Source: Cephalopachus bancanus (Eukaryota; Chordata; Mammalia; Primates; Tarsiidae). From it: a stretch of 64,000 bases of DNA. The notes below the pieces were generated by a model, which was given only the letters and a program-made list of their open reading frames with translations, was not told the origin of the DNA and made no database searches. Shown here piece by piece: positions 34,416 through 46,537 of this stretch (its first letter is position 1; each line of letters begins with the position of its first letter). Both the position numbers and the translations under genes were made by a program. Location of the stretch: positions 15,542,501-15,606,500 of the forward strand of contig JAPVLO010000001.1 in assembly GCA_027257055.1 (NCBI GenBank). Direction: 5' to 3'.

Positions 34416-36399
34416 GTATAATTAATGAAGCAGCCTGATTCCTGGCTCTCGGGTGAGCTGGCATCAGGTGGAGAAAGGCCATTTCCTTGATGCCTGCACT
34501 GAAGCCCAGCCTGCTGGCCACCATCCTACCTTCCTACTGGGTAGCACGCTGCCTCCTGTCCCCACCCCTTCCTGGTGCACCGTCACTGGGTCGCGACCCT
34601 AGCATCAGGCAAGATGTCTGAGATGCGCTTCTGACACATCTAAGGAGAAGCAGGTGCAGAAGGCAAGGCGCTGCTGCCTTTGGGGAAGTCAGACGGCCCG
34701 GCGCAGTGTGGGCACCAGCGCGCCCTGGGGCCCAGACGGGTCCTTTTATGTGTGCAGAACGTCTCGATTTGGGAGGCACAATTTTAAACTGCCGATTATA
34801 GACTGTGATCTGTGCGCCTGTGGAGCGAGTTTCCAAAGGCTGCGGCCTCCAAGTCCCAATCTAGGGGTGACAAGCTCACGCTCAGGGTCATTTCTTCCAG
34901 AAGCAACCCCCAGTGTTCCGGCAAACACGCCTGGCGGGAAATGCCACTTCTGTTCCTGTGTTTCCAGCGTGTGGAGACACTTCGGGGCCTTTGTTTTTCT
35001 GAATCGTTCCCATAGTCACTCCGTGCTTCTACTTAAGGGTGTTCAGAATGGATTTTTATTTGTGTTTCACTTTCTTTCATGCTGATGGCGACTGGCCTTG
35101 ACGTCCACGTCATCGAGACAGTGAGGACACCCCTAGATCACAGCAGCTACCTTCACCTCTCTGGAGCTCAGAGGCCCCGGTTGCCGGGACTTTGGCCATT
35201 CCCCTTGACACGGAACCAAGCTCAGAGGAGGGAAAGGATTGGCATCTCAGCCCCCGTGAACGTGCCCCAACTCACGTGACTGCCATGGCCCAGGGTCCGC
35301 CCACAAGCAAAAGGGAGTTTAGGTCATGTGGTGGAGAATGCTGTAGCCAAGAGATTTTCATGAGGGTGGGGCAGAAGGGTGCCTGGGACAACCGCAGAGA
35401 TGGGAGGAGCAGCTCAGGGGATGCCTGCGGGTCCTGGCAGCAATGCCCGGCGTGAGGTGGGAGCTCTGACCCCGTTCCAACAGCCCCAGGTCAGCATGTC
35501 AGCCATCCTAGCCAGTAAGGCACTTTGCCGTTTGTCTCTGACCCGGCAGCACCTGCAGCCGGAGCACCGTGGGGGGCGGACCCAGAGATGGGGTGCCGGC
35601 CTGCACGCTGCCCTTGCCGTCCGTGGTGGTGCGTCTCGGGCGTGGTGGTCGAGGCCACTCGCGAATGTGATCCTCAGCAGCCAAGGGAAGTGGATTCTTC
35701 AGCATCTGTTTCATTTCCCTTCCCTGCTGCCATTTTTGAATTGACCGGAGAACCGTGCCCAGAAGGTTGTATTTCAGAACAGAAAAGGAAGGGGAAAAAA
35801 GGAAGAGAAGAAGGAAAGAAAGGCAAGCGAGGGAAAGAAAATGTCTCTTCACGATTATTTAGGCCATTGAAATAGCAGGAGAAGAACCAAGTCACATTCA
35901 CTAACGCATGCCAATGGCGATTCTTAGCAGATGTGCTCCCACCTTCAGCCTCATGGCGGCTTTTGTGATTAACACAATCCGTAGGTCATGGCAGCTTCTT
36001 TTTTCCTTCTGAGACTTTTACGCCCCTATCAGCATGGTCCTTGTCGTCACGGAGTTTTCTCCCTGAAGCAACCACCATCCTGGACCGTAAGACCCTCGGG
36101 GAGGCCACAGAATTCCAGCCCGGGGAGACCTTCCTTTCCCACGAGGGACCCTCCCCTGCCGACTCACGTCCCAGCCCGATGTGCCTTCCCTAGATGCCTG
36201 TCTGCGTGCTTGCTGTCCTACCTTGCTGTTTTTTAAGCAAAAACGGGATCACGTTCCCTATGCGGCCTTCCCACCTTGACTTGGGACTCAATCTGTGTGG
36301 CCGACTTTACAGCACACACGATCCACATTATGTTTCCCATGGAGGCGCCATCTTTCCTGTCTGAGTGACTTTGCCATTTATTTCTCAGCCAATCCATCC
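34416..36399. other. Unique sequence, no gene seen
   Basis: No recognised gene. A purine-rich patch lies at about 35785-35845. Open frames on both strands overlap and carry no domain. Confidence 0.4.
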
Positions 36400-36700
36400 C
36401 TGAGGACTGTTCGAGTTACTTCCAGTTTTGCTTTTTGGCCACCATGCCCGGCGTTTACAAACAATGCCTTGAAGAACATCCTTCTTGGACTGCCTCTTGG
36501 AGTATGTCTCTGAGGTCTGAACGCCCAGGTGCCAGAGGCGACCTGTGTGAACAAGGCAATGTCAATGTTGTTGCCAAGGTCGCCCCATGGGCACGAATGT
36601 GCCAGCTTCCTGGTCCCCATCCACTCAAGGGTCCTCTCCTGCCCACACTGCCGAAAGCACAGCCTGGAGTTGCTGGGACCCTGAGCCTCCTCTTGGCTTC
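36400..36700 (-). mobile_element. Old L1 (L1M type) ORF2/3' fragment
   Basis: Antisense blocks agree with the old mammalian L1 text around GTTGTTTCCAATTTTTC and AATGCTGCAATGAACATCC. In the window these are tacttccagttttgcttttt, caatgccttgaagaacatcc, then cagcttcctggtccccatcc, actcaagggtcctc and a diverged remainder. Confidence 0.5.
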
Positions 36701-37595
36701 CCGGCCTGCAAATCATGCCCTGGTGTTAATACAGCCTATACACTTGGGGGGAAAGTGTGTGTAGTCCTACAGTTCCTAATCTCTAGGTCCTTTGAAAATG
36801 GATACTTTGTAAGAAGGCCATTTCTTCCAGGCTCTCCTGTAGAAGCACAAGGCAACGCAGTCTCCCTTTCTCAGCTCCATGACTCGTCCTAACTTCCGTT
36901 TTGCTATTTCTTGTTGAAATTCCAAGGTCTCCTTAACTCCAGCACTGGAACCTATATCCTCCTGAGCTTGCTTTTAGAGGATTCAGTGGGGCATTCCAGG
37001 TCAGCCGGGGACCAGGGCTTGCAACTTTCAGCCAACTGAGCAATCAGGCCCGCACGGCTGCCGTCAGGTCCCCATGCCCGCAGGGGAATTAGGGCCCCCA
37101 GCCCCTATCAGCCTGCCTGGTCCCTCTGGGCACTGCAGGCTGCCTGACCCCAGGTCCCCGTGCAATGCGTGGGCAGAGGACGCCTGGAAGCCAGCCTAGA
37201 AACGCCACGCTCGCCTTGGAATCCCGCAGGTAAAGGCAGCCTGCCTCCCAAGGGTGTGAGGAGGCGCAAAGGACTCAGAGGGAGTCGTTTCTGCAAACCG
37301 CTCCGCAAGCGCCTTGCACAAAATGAGGGCGAAGCAAGGAAATGAGAGGAAGGCCTTCCAGCGCGTCCCCATCATCATCATCGTCGTGATTACTATTCGC
37401 AGTTTGCCAACACCAGGTCTTATTTTTTATTCATTCCTTAAAAGTGATCCAAGTTTTGGGGTTCCCCTCCCCAGCCAATTCAAAGAGAGTTTACCGAGCC
37501 CCTCATTTATCAGGTACACTTTGCAACAAAATTTGGATTAACCAGAAATAATTCATGCCTGAATACACTGCGATTTTACACAGGAGTGGGGGGTT
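36701..37595. other. Unique sequence, no gene seen
   Basis: No recognised gene. A (atc)n run, catcatcatcatcgtcg, lies at about 37371. Confidence 0.35.
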
Positions 37596-37599
37596 TACC

Positions 37600-37680
37600 T
37601 TTTTTTTGAACTATGGAAACATTCTGTTGCTTTTTAATAGACAAATGGGAGTTGTGCATATTTATGGGATACAATGTGAT
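37600..37680 (-). mobile_element. Old L1 3' end on which a younger L1 sits
   Basis: The text tttttaatagacaaatggga, gttgtgcatatttatgggat, acaatgtgat is the antisense 3' end of an older L1M-type element. Its junction with the following element is copied at 38381, see the inverted duplication. Confidence 0.6.
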
Positions 37681-38390
37681 TTTTTTTTCTACTTCTAAAA
37701 ACATTATTTTATTTTAAAGATGTGGGGTCCAAGTCAGGATTAGATATACAAGTGGTCATCATATAGGTAGAGTTTGGGCCTCCCTTGGGTCCCCATTTGG
37801 CCTGGTTTCAGATCAGGTACCCTTACGGATGTTATTTGCTCCTGACCCCGGCAGTTTCCCACTACTGCCAATCCCTTTCTTGTAGTATTATGATAAATGT
37901 TCAGGGTCCGCTTATGAGTGAGAATATGTGGTACTCAGTTCTTTGTTTCTGTGATAGGTCACTGAGTATTATAGACTCTAAACCCATCCAAGTTGCTGCA
38001 GAGTCCATAATTTTGTTCTTCTTTATGGCTGCAAAATATTCCACTGGGTATATGTACTACATTTTTTTTTACCCACTTCAGTTTTGATGGTCAGCACGGT
38101 TGGTTCCATGTTTTTGCTATTGTGAGTAGAGCTGCAGCAGACAGGGACATTTATCATAATACTACAAGAAAGGGATTGGCAGTAGTGGGAAACTACCGGG
38201 GTCAGGAGCAAATAACATCCGTAAGGGTACCTGATCTGAAACCAGGCCAAAATGGGGACCCAAGGGAGGCCCAAACTTTACCTGTATGATGACCACTTGT
38301 ATACCTAATCCTGACTTGGACCCCACACCTTTAAAATAAAATAATTTTTTTTTTAAATTAGAAAAAATATCACATTGTATCCCATAAATA
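37659..38390. repeat. 242-bp inverted duplication with a 246-bp spacer
   Basis: The left arm 37659-37900 is the reverse complement of 38147-38390 with few mismatches. Shared landmarks are tatttatgggatacaatgtg / cacattgtatcccataaata, gtcaggatta / taatcctgac and tgtagtattatgataaatgt / acatttatcataatactaca. The arms include both the L1 3' UTR and the older DNA past the L1 tail, so the right arm was copied from the left arm at DNA level. A hairpin with a 246-base loop is possible. Confidence 0.93.
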
Positions 38391-38880
38391 TACAGGTGTG
38401 TGCAGGTATCTTTTTGGTAGAATGACTTGAGTTCCTGCCGGTATATTCCCGATAGGGGAACTGCTGGGTCATATGGAAGGTCAATTTCTAGTTCTTTCAG
38501 AAATCACCACATTGTCTTCCAAAGAGGTTGCACAAGTTTGCATTCCCACCAGCAACCTCGCCAGCATCTGTTGTTTGTTTTATTAATGATGGCCATTCTT
38601 ACTGGGATTAGGTGGTATCTCAATGTGGTTTTGATTTGCATTTCTTTGATGAGGAGTGAGGCTGAGCACTTTTTTGTGTGTCTGTTGGCCGCCTGTATAT
38701 CTTCTTTTGAGAAGTATCTATTTGTGTCTTTTGCCCACTTTTTAATGGGGCTGTTTGCTTTTTTTCCTTTCGGCATGTTTGAGCTCCTTGTAGATCCAAT
38801 GTTAGGCCTTTGTCAGATATGTAGTTGGCAAATAGTTTTTCCCATTCTGTGGGCAGTTTATTTGGGGAAACTGACTATTG
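37681..38880 (-). mobile_element. Young lineage-type L1 3' fragment, antisense, carrying an internal inverted duplication
   Basis: From 37681 the antisense 3' UTR and ORF2 tail run through cttatgagtgagaatatgtg, ttctttatggctgcaaaata and ttggttccatgtttttgcta to about 38135. They resume at about 38395 with ORF2 further upstream (gtgtgcaggtatctttttgg .. ctgttgtttgttttattaat .. cttttgagaagtat) to about 38860. Between them lies a sense-oriented copy of the element's own 3' end. No open ORF2 remains. Confidence 0.88.
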
Positions 38881-41764
38881 GCAGTAACAGATCAATAAGA
38901 ACCAGCACAGTGGCGGGAGGGGTTATATGTACCTCCTGCCTGTTACGCAATCATGAAAACTGTATTAAGCCCACAGCCTTCTCGTCCGCAGTTACACGCG
39001 TTTGACTGCCACGTTTCGTGACTCTCTTCTCCCTTTCTGATGACTTGGCTCTGGGGCATTTGAGATGAGGGCTTTCACGGAAGGGCACTCCTGATATTCA
39101 TTGGGCAGAGGCAGGCAGATGTTGCCGGACATCCTATAAAACCAGGACAGGCCCCTCGTGACACAGAGCAGACGCCCCGTGCCAGTCCCTCTCCAGCTGA
39201 TCCCCGGACTCTGGTCACAGGTCATTCGGCCCCTTAGCTTCTCCTCACTGATTTTTAGATAGTTCATGTTTGCACACGGCCCGGATCCAAAAGTCGCAGG
39301 ACATACAGCCAGGAGCTGTTCCCATCGGGGGGGTAAACACCTTCAGTACAGCCCTCAGACGCACTCATGAAATACCCAACCCGCCAGCCCTCCTGGGGCT
39401 TGCTTTCTGCAGAAGGGAGGGCGTCAGTGAGTAGATCAAGGATGGGATCTGTCGGTGGCCAGAGGAATGTGTTGAAAACCCAGGCAGGGGAGTCTGACGG
39501 CAGCCCCGGATTTAACAGAGGATCACTAGGGGGGCCCCACCGGGTAGGTCTGTGGGGAAGTCTCAGACTTGGCTTTTCCCCGGTGAAGGGTCTTGGTCAT
39601 GAGAGGCTGAGCTGGAAACCCCGCTTTGGTTCCAACCCTTGAAAACGTGGCATGCTTCTGACAGCCCTGCCCTGCCCCCATTTTAATTGTCAACAGCACC
39701 TGGATGTCGCCTGGCGGTTTAGGGGCCGGGTCCCTTCCTTTGAAGCCTTGCTTCCACCTGCTGGGACACGGCTGGGGTGAGGTGGATCCCTGACACCAGG
39801 CTGGAGTCCCTTGGAAAGAGGGCCTCCCTGTTCCCTGGAGCATGGTGTCCCCGGCAAATCTGTGCTGAATCAGTGAATCGGTGAAGTTCATTCCTTTGCT
39901 AGACGCAGGACTGTTCCTCCGAACGTTGGCCCAGACTAGGAGCGTGCAGACCGACTGGATGAATACAGCAGGGTCCTCATTCCGACCTATTCGTCCCTGA
40001 TGCATCGTGGGGAGCTCGTCATGTCGTATTCATTTGATAGATATCAACTGGGTGTCCAGCAGGCAGGACCCAGGAGCTGGAGGAAAAACCAGGGAACTGA
40101 CCGGGCGTCTCCCCTCCACCGGGGAAGCCGAGGATGAGACAGATGCGGAATAGGTAGGACAAGGACAAGCACCGGGAAGGAACCCGGAATGGCGTGTGTG
40201 GATGGAGTGCGCGGGTGGCGAGGGAGCTCCTAGGGAGGTGGGCTGAGTGCCGGGATGGGCTGGGGGCGTGGGGTGTTGGCAGAAGTTGAGGGCAGGGCCT
40301 GGGCGAGGAGGGGCCTGCAGTCCCCCATGGTTGCTTCTCAGGCTTCATTTTGTTTTTCCATGCTTGGACTGTTCCTCCGAAAGTCAAGTTAATCTCGGTT
40401 TCTGGGTGTGGGCACTCCAGGGATCGAGGGGGGACTGCGTGGGTCTGGCTCCCCAACCCGGGCGGAGTGGCCAGGGTCCTGGGGGATCTGGAACGGTGCC
40501 ATGGACGTCCTGAGTGACCAGTCCCGGGCATTGTGGGAAGTCACGAAGGACGGGAAGACAGGTCCACCTCCCGGGCACACAGAGCACGGCGTGACCGTGT
40601 GGCCACGTCAGCTCAGGCCCAGAGGAGCTCATGGCTGCCCTGTCTCTCGCTCCAGGTCCCTCCAGATAATAGCGAGGCTGTGACAGACACCATGAAAAAT
40701 AACCCGTTTGTGGACATGCACGCGATGAAACTTCAGACAATTTCAGGACATTTCATCTCGCTCCCTGAGGACCGAGGCAGGTGCCGTGACTTGCCGTCCT
40801 GCTCTTGGAGTCTTCATTCCCTGTTCCCGCTAAGGGGAAAACGACTGGCAGACCTTAGGTACCCCAGAGGGATCTGCATATTATTAAGGATCAAAGCCTT
40901 AACCTAAAAAGAAAGCTCCAGAGACAGAGTCCTCCCTTCATCAGCAGGTAGGGGGTGTGGGAAGGCCAAGCCTTGGGCGCCTGTGGCGACCCCAGGAGCT
41001 GTGTTCGGTCCGTGGTCACGCACGTGGGGACGAGGGCCCCCGTGCCATAATAACAAGAGATGCCAGTGACCATTCTTATTCTGTCACTCATGAGCCTTGG
41101 ACAAGTCGCTTTGGCACCTGCTCCCTCTGCAGAAACGCTCTTCCCCAGGCCCCCATCCAGTGGGCCCCCCGGGCGGCCCTCTGTTCAACTGAGATTGACT
41201 TCAGACTGCCCTGCCTGGTTTTTTAACAATTCCTCCTGCCCCCTGACAGTCCCCAGCCTCAACCTGCTCATTGACGCCCTCCCTCCTGCAGAAGGCGAGT
41301 CCCATGAGGGCTGGGGGTTGGGTACTTCATGAGTGCATCCAAGGGTTGTGTTGAAGGTGTTGACCCTCCAACGGGAAGAGCTCCTGGCCCCATGGCCTCA
41401 CCGTAGACACCCGGTAAGGACAGGGCCTGGCCACGGGGGCAGTTGAAGGCCTCCTTCCCCAAGGTCTGCGGCAGGCTGCAGATGGGCTGAGAGGTACGTG
41501 GCGTCTGACGCCTGGTCCTGCGCTCACAACCCAATGCCGCTCCCAGGGTCTCAGAACAAGCCCCCACATCCCGGAGGGACCTGTGACAGGGAACGGAGTG
41601 AGTGTGGGAAGGCAGGTTTCAGGCCCCAGCAGCTCTGCAACTCTGAGGCCACAGGCTTGGCCTTCGTCGGTGGACACCAGAGGCTTCTTGAAGGGAAAGT
41701 AAGAGAACGGCCCTTGACTTCCGAACACACATGGCGAAAAGTTAAGAGCCAGCCCCCTTATTTA
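38881..41764. other. Unique sequence, no gene seen
   Basis: Nearly 3 kb without a recognised gene or clear repeat. A weak MIR-like phrase (tgtcactcatgagccttgga, caagtcgctttggc) is at about 41080. Confidence 0.4.
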
Positions 41765-42238
41765 CTGTGACGAAATGCACCTAACAGCAAACGGACGCTC
41801 TCACCCATGCTTGGTGTGCAGGTTGGTGGCTCAAGCTTCTTCACGTTGCCAGGCCTCCATTGCCTCTGCCCTCTCCAGAACGCCTCACCTTGAAAAGTGG
41901 AGCTCTGTCCCCACGGAGTGCTAAGTCCTCAGCCTCCCCTCCACAAGCTGGCACCATCCCCCGACTTCCTGTCTCTGTGCCTTGACTCCTCCAAGTGCTT
42001 GCTTTGAGGGAGTCCCTCAGATGTGTCCTTTGCGACTGGCTCATTCCGTGGGGTCCAATGCCGTCAGGGTTCACCCTGTGGTAGCATGGGGCAGAATGTC
42101 CTCCCGTTCGGAGCTGCATGGTCTTCCACGTCACAATCCTCCGTTCACCCGGCCAGGGACACTGGGCTGGCTCTATCTTTTGGCTACTGAGAACAGCACG
42201 TCGATGAACATGGGTCTACAAACAGAAACGCTTTAAAA
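41765..42238 (-). mobile_element. Old L1 ORF2/3' fragment
   Basis: Antisense L1 blocks in order: cgaaatgcacctaacagcaa, gtgtgcaggttggtggc, ttgccaggcctccatt, tcctttgcgactggctcatt, gtcagggttcaccctgtggt, agcatggggcagaatgtcct, tcttttggctactgagaaca, atgaacatgggtctacaaac. Highly substituted, hence old. Confidence 0.7.
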
Positions 42239-42309
42239 CACATGCCCTTTGCACTGGTGAGGAACAAGAAACCTTCCGTTGTCCTGCCATCTGAGTGGGG
42301 ACATGCTCC

Positions 42310-42430
42310 CTTTAAGGGCCACCATCGCACTGAACACGCGAGGACACTATCTGAGTAGGACACTATTACACGAGGCCACCATGCAGGTGGGACACTCTCA
42401 ACTTGAGGACTGTGGTCACACGGGCATGCC
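42310..42430 (-). repeat. About 60-bp minisatellite, inverted arm
   Basis: Roughly two units in reverse orientation to the array at 42778-43030. The stretch 42372-42410 (gaggccaccatgcaggtggg then acactctcaacttgaggac) is the reverse complement of 42837-42875 with one mismatch. Confidence 0.85.
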
Positions 42431-42777
42431 CAACTCCTGCCCCAGCCACCTCTCCATTTCCGGGTGGCCCCCTAGCATGGTGGCAGGAAGTCCTGTGACT
42501 TTTAAGAGATACTGGGGGGGCATTCTCCTTTGAAACTGGTGTGGTTTCTGGGAGGCCAGCAGCTCGGACATGCCCCTGGGCTCTTTGTGTCTTCACAACA
42601 AGCAGGTGTCGGGCTGAGCCTCTGTGGCGCGCCAACGTGCCTTTGGGAGAAGCCGGACACTCACGCAGCTCTCGTGGGACAGGAGAGGAGCCCAGGGGCC
42701 ACAGGGAGGGCTGAGCCCGGAGAGAGGGCAGGCTTTGTCTCTGGGACGTCTTGCTCTCCGTTCCTCTTTGGCGAATG

Positions 42778-43030
42778 TCATCAAGACGAGAGCGACCCAC
42801 CCAGACGGTGGCCTTGTGTATGCCCGTGTGCCCATGGTCCTCAAGTTGAGAGTGTCCCACCTGGATGGTGGCCTCATGTGCTCAGTGTGAGCGTGGCTCT
42901 CAAGGCGAGGGTGTCCTACATCGGATGGCAACCTCGCGTGTTCAGTGCCATGGTGGCCCTTAAAGGGAGTGTGTTTCCACCCCGATGGCAGCCTCGTGTG
43001 TGCCTGTGCAATTGTGGCCCTCGGGGCCAC
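42778..43030 (+). repeat. About 60-bp minisatellite, direct arm, four units
   Basis: Units start at about 42780, 42838, 42897 and 42957 (spacings 58-60). Each reads tc.tcaag..gagagtgtcc, cacc..gatggtggcctc, then gtg..c..tgtg...tgg. The loop to the inverted arm is about 350-400 bp of unique DNA. Confidence 0.85.
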
Positions 43031-43174
43031 GCTGGCCGGTGCCCAGCGGCCGCTGTTTCTCTCTGGCCTTCATGGCTGGGCTGTTCCCAGCCCACAGCCG
43101 CGATATCGGCTTCCCGGTGATGCTATCCATTACACTGTCATCGGAGCGGGACACCACACGCGGGCCAAGTGTCA

Positions 43175-43680
43175 ACAGAAGGTGAGGAGGAAAATCAGCC
43201 GCAATCTCAAGCTAATTACCCTGCCTGGAAGTTAATTAAATACTTGTTAGGAGCAGCAGGGTAGATCCTAATTAAACTTGTCTAATAACAGTGCCCTGAC
43301 ATTTCCTGACACTGGGAACTCCTACCGGGCTTAAATAATTCTGCAGAGGGCAATAATACCTGTCACGTCGCAGGGCGCAGGCGGACGCAGACGCACAGGC
43401 CTCCGTATTTTCCGTACCAATCTGCCACATATTGAGCACTTCACGTGTGTTTAATTTACGCAAGTTTCATTTGAGGGACCCTGGATGACTCCTAATGATT
43501 TTGACAGCCCCCACCTTCCAAGAGGAAAAGAAATGGAACAAAAAATATCCAGCATGCCTCGGAAGCGGTCCGCCGCGTCATTTTGTACGATTTGGTGTAA
43601 TGATCATGATTAATGCTTGTTTATGGTGATATCTCTCGCTGTGTAAATAAAGCTGTGGCCTTCTCCTTCCCGGTTCTGGG
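43175..43680. promoter_or_regulatory. Candidate conserved regulatory block with clustered TAAT motifs
   Basis: A change to balanced or AT-rich unique DNA with many homeodomain-type cores: gctaattacc (43211), gttaattaaatact (43232), cctaattaaact (43268), tcctaatgattttg (43491) and gtaatgatcatgattaatgc (43599), which includes a tgatca palindrome. No repeat family or exon is recognised. Regulatory role is inferred from motif density and the low repeat content of the neighbourhood. Confidence 0.35.
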
Positions 43681-44599
43681 TGCAAAAGAGCGGAGGGAGG
43701 GCTGGAGGGCCCTGCAGCCTGCCGCTGTGCACGCGGGGACACGAGCAAGTCTGAGCCCGCACGCGGCGGTGCCACCCCAGAGCCCCAAGCCAGGAGACGG
43801 AAGCCGCGTGGATGACAGGGACCCCTCTCAGCTCCCGTCTCCTATCTCATTCGGCGCTCGGGCTGTGCCCAGGCCTGCAGGGAACCAGGAATCGCCCCCA
43901 AATGCATGCCCGGTGCCAAACACCAGCTGGCGGGAAGATGAGGACACAGGCCTCGACATCAGCAAAGATGCGCATTTCCACTCTTCCGCCTGAGTGGAAA
44001 GAACAGGACTGCGGGAGAGACACGGGGCCGTGGGCGTCTGGGCGGTCAGAGAATGAGAACAGTAGGTCACGCCTGTGAGTGGGGTCCGGCCTGGCGTACG
44101 CAGGGCCAGGATCGTGCATGCAGCCACTGGGCACCTTCAGATAAACCCAGGGCCTTCCTCACACCAGGAAGGTTGCAGCCTCTTTTCGTCTCTTCAGCAA
44201 ACATATTCGTGCCTGCCCAATCTTAACGCGTGTTTTTTTAAAAGCCCCGACTTCAACCAAGTTGCGTCGTTGGGCCGATGGGCTGTGGCTCTGTTTTCCA
44301 TGAAGGGGACGCCCCCTTGTCCCAGCCGTGCCTCTGGAGAGCACGATGACTGTGACATGATGACGTGATACTGACAGACCTGGTCCTTTCCCGGGAAGCC
44401 CCGGCCGCCTGTGTCCACCGGATACCCAACTGGGTAGGGTTAGGATGACGTCATCGTCTTCATCACAGCATGAACGCCTGCCCGAGTCCTCCGGTGACCC
44501 ACCGTAGGACATGTGCCCGGGAAGCTGACGCACTTTGCCCCTGTCCATGGGACTGTGGCTCCACCGAGCAGAGCTGAGCCCCGGACCTGCCTGTCCGTC
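43681..44599. other. GC-rich unique sequence, no gene seen
   Basis: CpG-containing DNA between two AT-rich blocks. No exon is recognised. Confidence 0.35.
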
Positions 44600-45300
44600 C
44601 TCCTTGGAGGCCGAGCAGTGAAAGCGTTAAATCAAGCCGCCCTGCTTACTTTCCACCTTCTCACCCAACAGCATGAATTAATGAAAAGATGTAAGCACTC
44701 GGATCTTTTCTGGCAAGAATGCTTGTTGAAATAATCAATTAACCTTGGAAGATCAAATTGACAGGGCTTAAGTGCAAAGTTATTTAAGATGCCAGATTAT
44801 CCAGCCCGGTGATTGCATTTGTTGCAATGCAAGAAAGCAGCAAGAATGCTTTTGAGAAATTTCAAGGCTTCAGAAAGATTTAATGTTATTTCCCCACAGA
44901 ATTAATCTGCCCATTAGAACATACTTTAACCTCTTACGGGTAATATCCTGGGATAACTTCAATTTACCCCTCTCCCTTCTTCACACAGTGAAAAGGATCC
45001 AAAGACAGCAAACATATAAATTAATTTCAAGCTTTTGCTTGCATTTATTTTAAATGGGTTTTTCAAAAATTAAATCAAATCTCCATTTGCATGGCATTTT
45101 TATTTTGATTCAGATGTTCTGAATCCACCAACGCGCCACTTGGCGAGCCTGTACTCTGCAGCAGAATGTACTTGCCGTGGATAATCAAGATGAGAAGGCT
45201 TTATTCAAGCAATGCCTCCAGGATGAAAGCCGTCATTTTAATAACTCCCTGGCCAGTCTGATCGTTTCTGCAGAAAATAATTATAGACTGCCCCGGGGGG
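44600..45300. promoter_or_regulatory. Candidate conserved regulatory block with homeodomain and octamer motifs
   Basis: About 700 bp of AT-rich, repeat-free DNA. It has gaattaatg (44675), caatcaattaacc (44734), gaattaatctgc (44900), aaattaatttc (45019) and an octamer atttgcat at 45085-45092 inside the near-palindrome ccatttgcatgg. These look like binding sites for homeodomain and POU factors. There is no long frame and no transposable element. Confidence 0.4.
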
Positions 45301-45519
45301 GGGTGGCGAGGGGGAACAGCCCTGAGCACCGGTGTCCGTGGCACAAACTTGGTCAAGTGTGCTGCGTGGACTCGGGGAGTGCCGGGTGGTGGAGCATGGC
45401 TCTCAGCCAGATGCCAGGCAGAGGTGGTTTTCTTTAGGGTTCACGCTTGCAGGGTGGAGTGAGGCGCAGTGGGCTTACACATGGCGTTCAGCTCGCCCCA
45501 CTTTACAGACTCATTCACA

Positions 45520-46130
45520 AGATGCAGGGATGGCTATAATTTGGAACAGCAACTCTGCAGAAGAGAGTGTAATTCAGACTCGACGTCCTCCGACCCCGGC
45601 TGGCTCCATGACAGTTTTTGTTTCTTATGAAAGCGCTCTGCTTATTGGCCATTCCTTTAAATAAAGGAATTATTTTCCAAAGCAATTTGTTTTGATTGTG
45701 TAACTCGCTAGCTCGTCCTGCTCTGCTGTGATGGAAGAAAAGCTAATCTTCTGGTTTACTATCTCGCCGCACATAAAAGACAAGCGGAAAATGAAATTTT
45801 CGAGAAGCTAAACTCCTAATTTTTGTGACAAAATATGAATGAAAATGATGAACTTATTCATAAGAGATGGGAATTTTGAAGTGAATGATTTATGGGTATA
45901 AGCCTTAAAATATATTAATTTAGCACGGAGGCAGCAGATTTAAATGTTATTTGGTCGCTGAGCAAAAAAGGACGTGCGTGATTGTGTTGAGGCGTAAACA
46001 ATGCCCTTCACCAGCGGATCTGGCTGAGTGAGGGAGGCTCGGAGAAGTCAGCCGGTGGGCTCCAGGCGCCGGCCGGCGGATGCCCACGGAACACAGCCAG
46101 GGTTCACACATAATTTTTGACGGCGTCTGA
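45520..46130. promoter_or_regulatory. Candidate conserved regulatory block, AT-rich
   Basis: Continues the style of the previous block: gaattattttccaaag, gcaatttgttttgattgtg, aagctaatcttc, ccttaaaatatattaattta, then a shift to GC-rich DNA at about 46020. No repeat or coding sequence is recognised. Confidence 0.35.
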
Positions 46131-46226
46131 GTTTGCGCGTGCAGCCCAGGGCCCATATTTTGGCCCTGTAGGTTGGATTGATCGATCGGCGGTTTGGCGT
46201 TCTTTTTTTGTTTCTCTGTCTGTTTT

Positions 46227-46523
46227 GTTTGTTTGTTTGTTTTTTCCTGAGTCAGAGGCTTACTCTGTCTCCCAGACTGGAGTGCAGTGGCATGCTCATG
46301 GCCACCCCAGCATCGACCTGCCGGGCGCAGGTGATCCTTCCGCCTCAGTCTTCCAAGTAGCTGGAACTACAGATGTGCGCTACTATGCCCAGCTAATTTT
46401 TTTGATTTTATTGTAGAGATGAGGTTTCACCAAGTTGCCCGGGCTGGTATCGATCCCCTGGGCTCAGGCAATCCTCTCACCTCGGCCCACTCAAGTGCTG
46501 GAATTACAGGCTTGAGCCACCGC
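46227..46523 (-). mobile_element. Lineage-specific Alu, full length (group II)
   Basis: Reverse-strand copy with the family linker (gattttattgtagagatgag) and right arm (ccacccc agcatcgacctgc, cagtcttccaagtagctgg), but with an undeleted A box region (cttgagccaccg). The direct repeat tctctgtctgtttt is at 46213 and 46524. It sits at the T-rich end of the next Alu. Confidence 0.88.
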
Positions 46524-46537
46524 TCTCTGTCTGTTTT

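Noticed and set aside
37681..38880. Functional L1 ORF2
   Set aside because: Only 3' fragments remain, with stops, frameshifts and an internal inverted duplication.
41075..41130. Possible MIR (tgagccttggacaagtcgctt)
   Set aside because: Too short and diverged to separate from chance.
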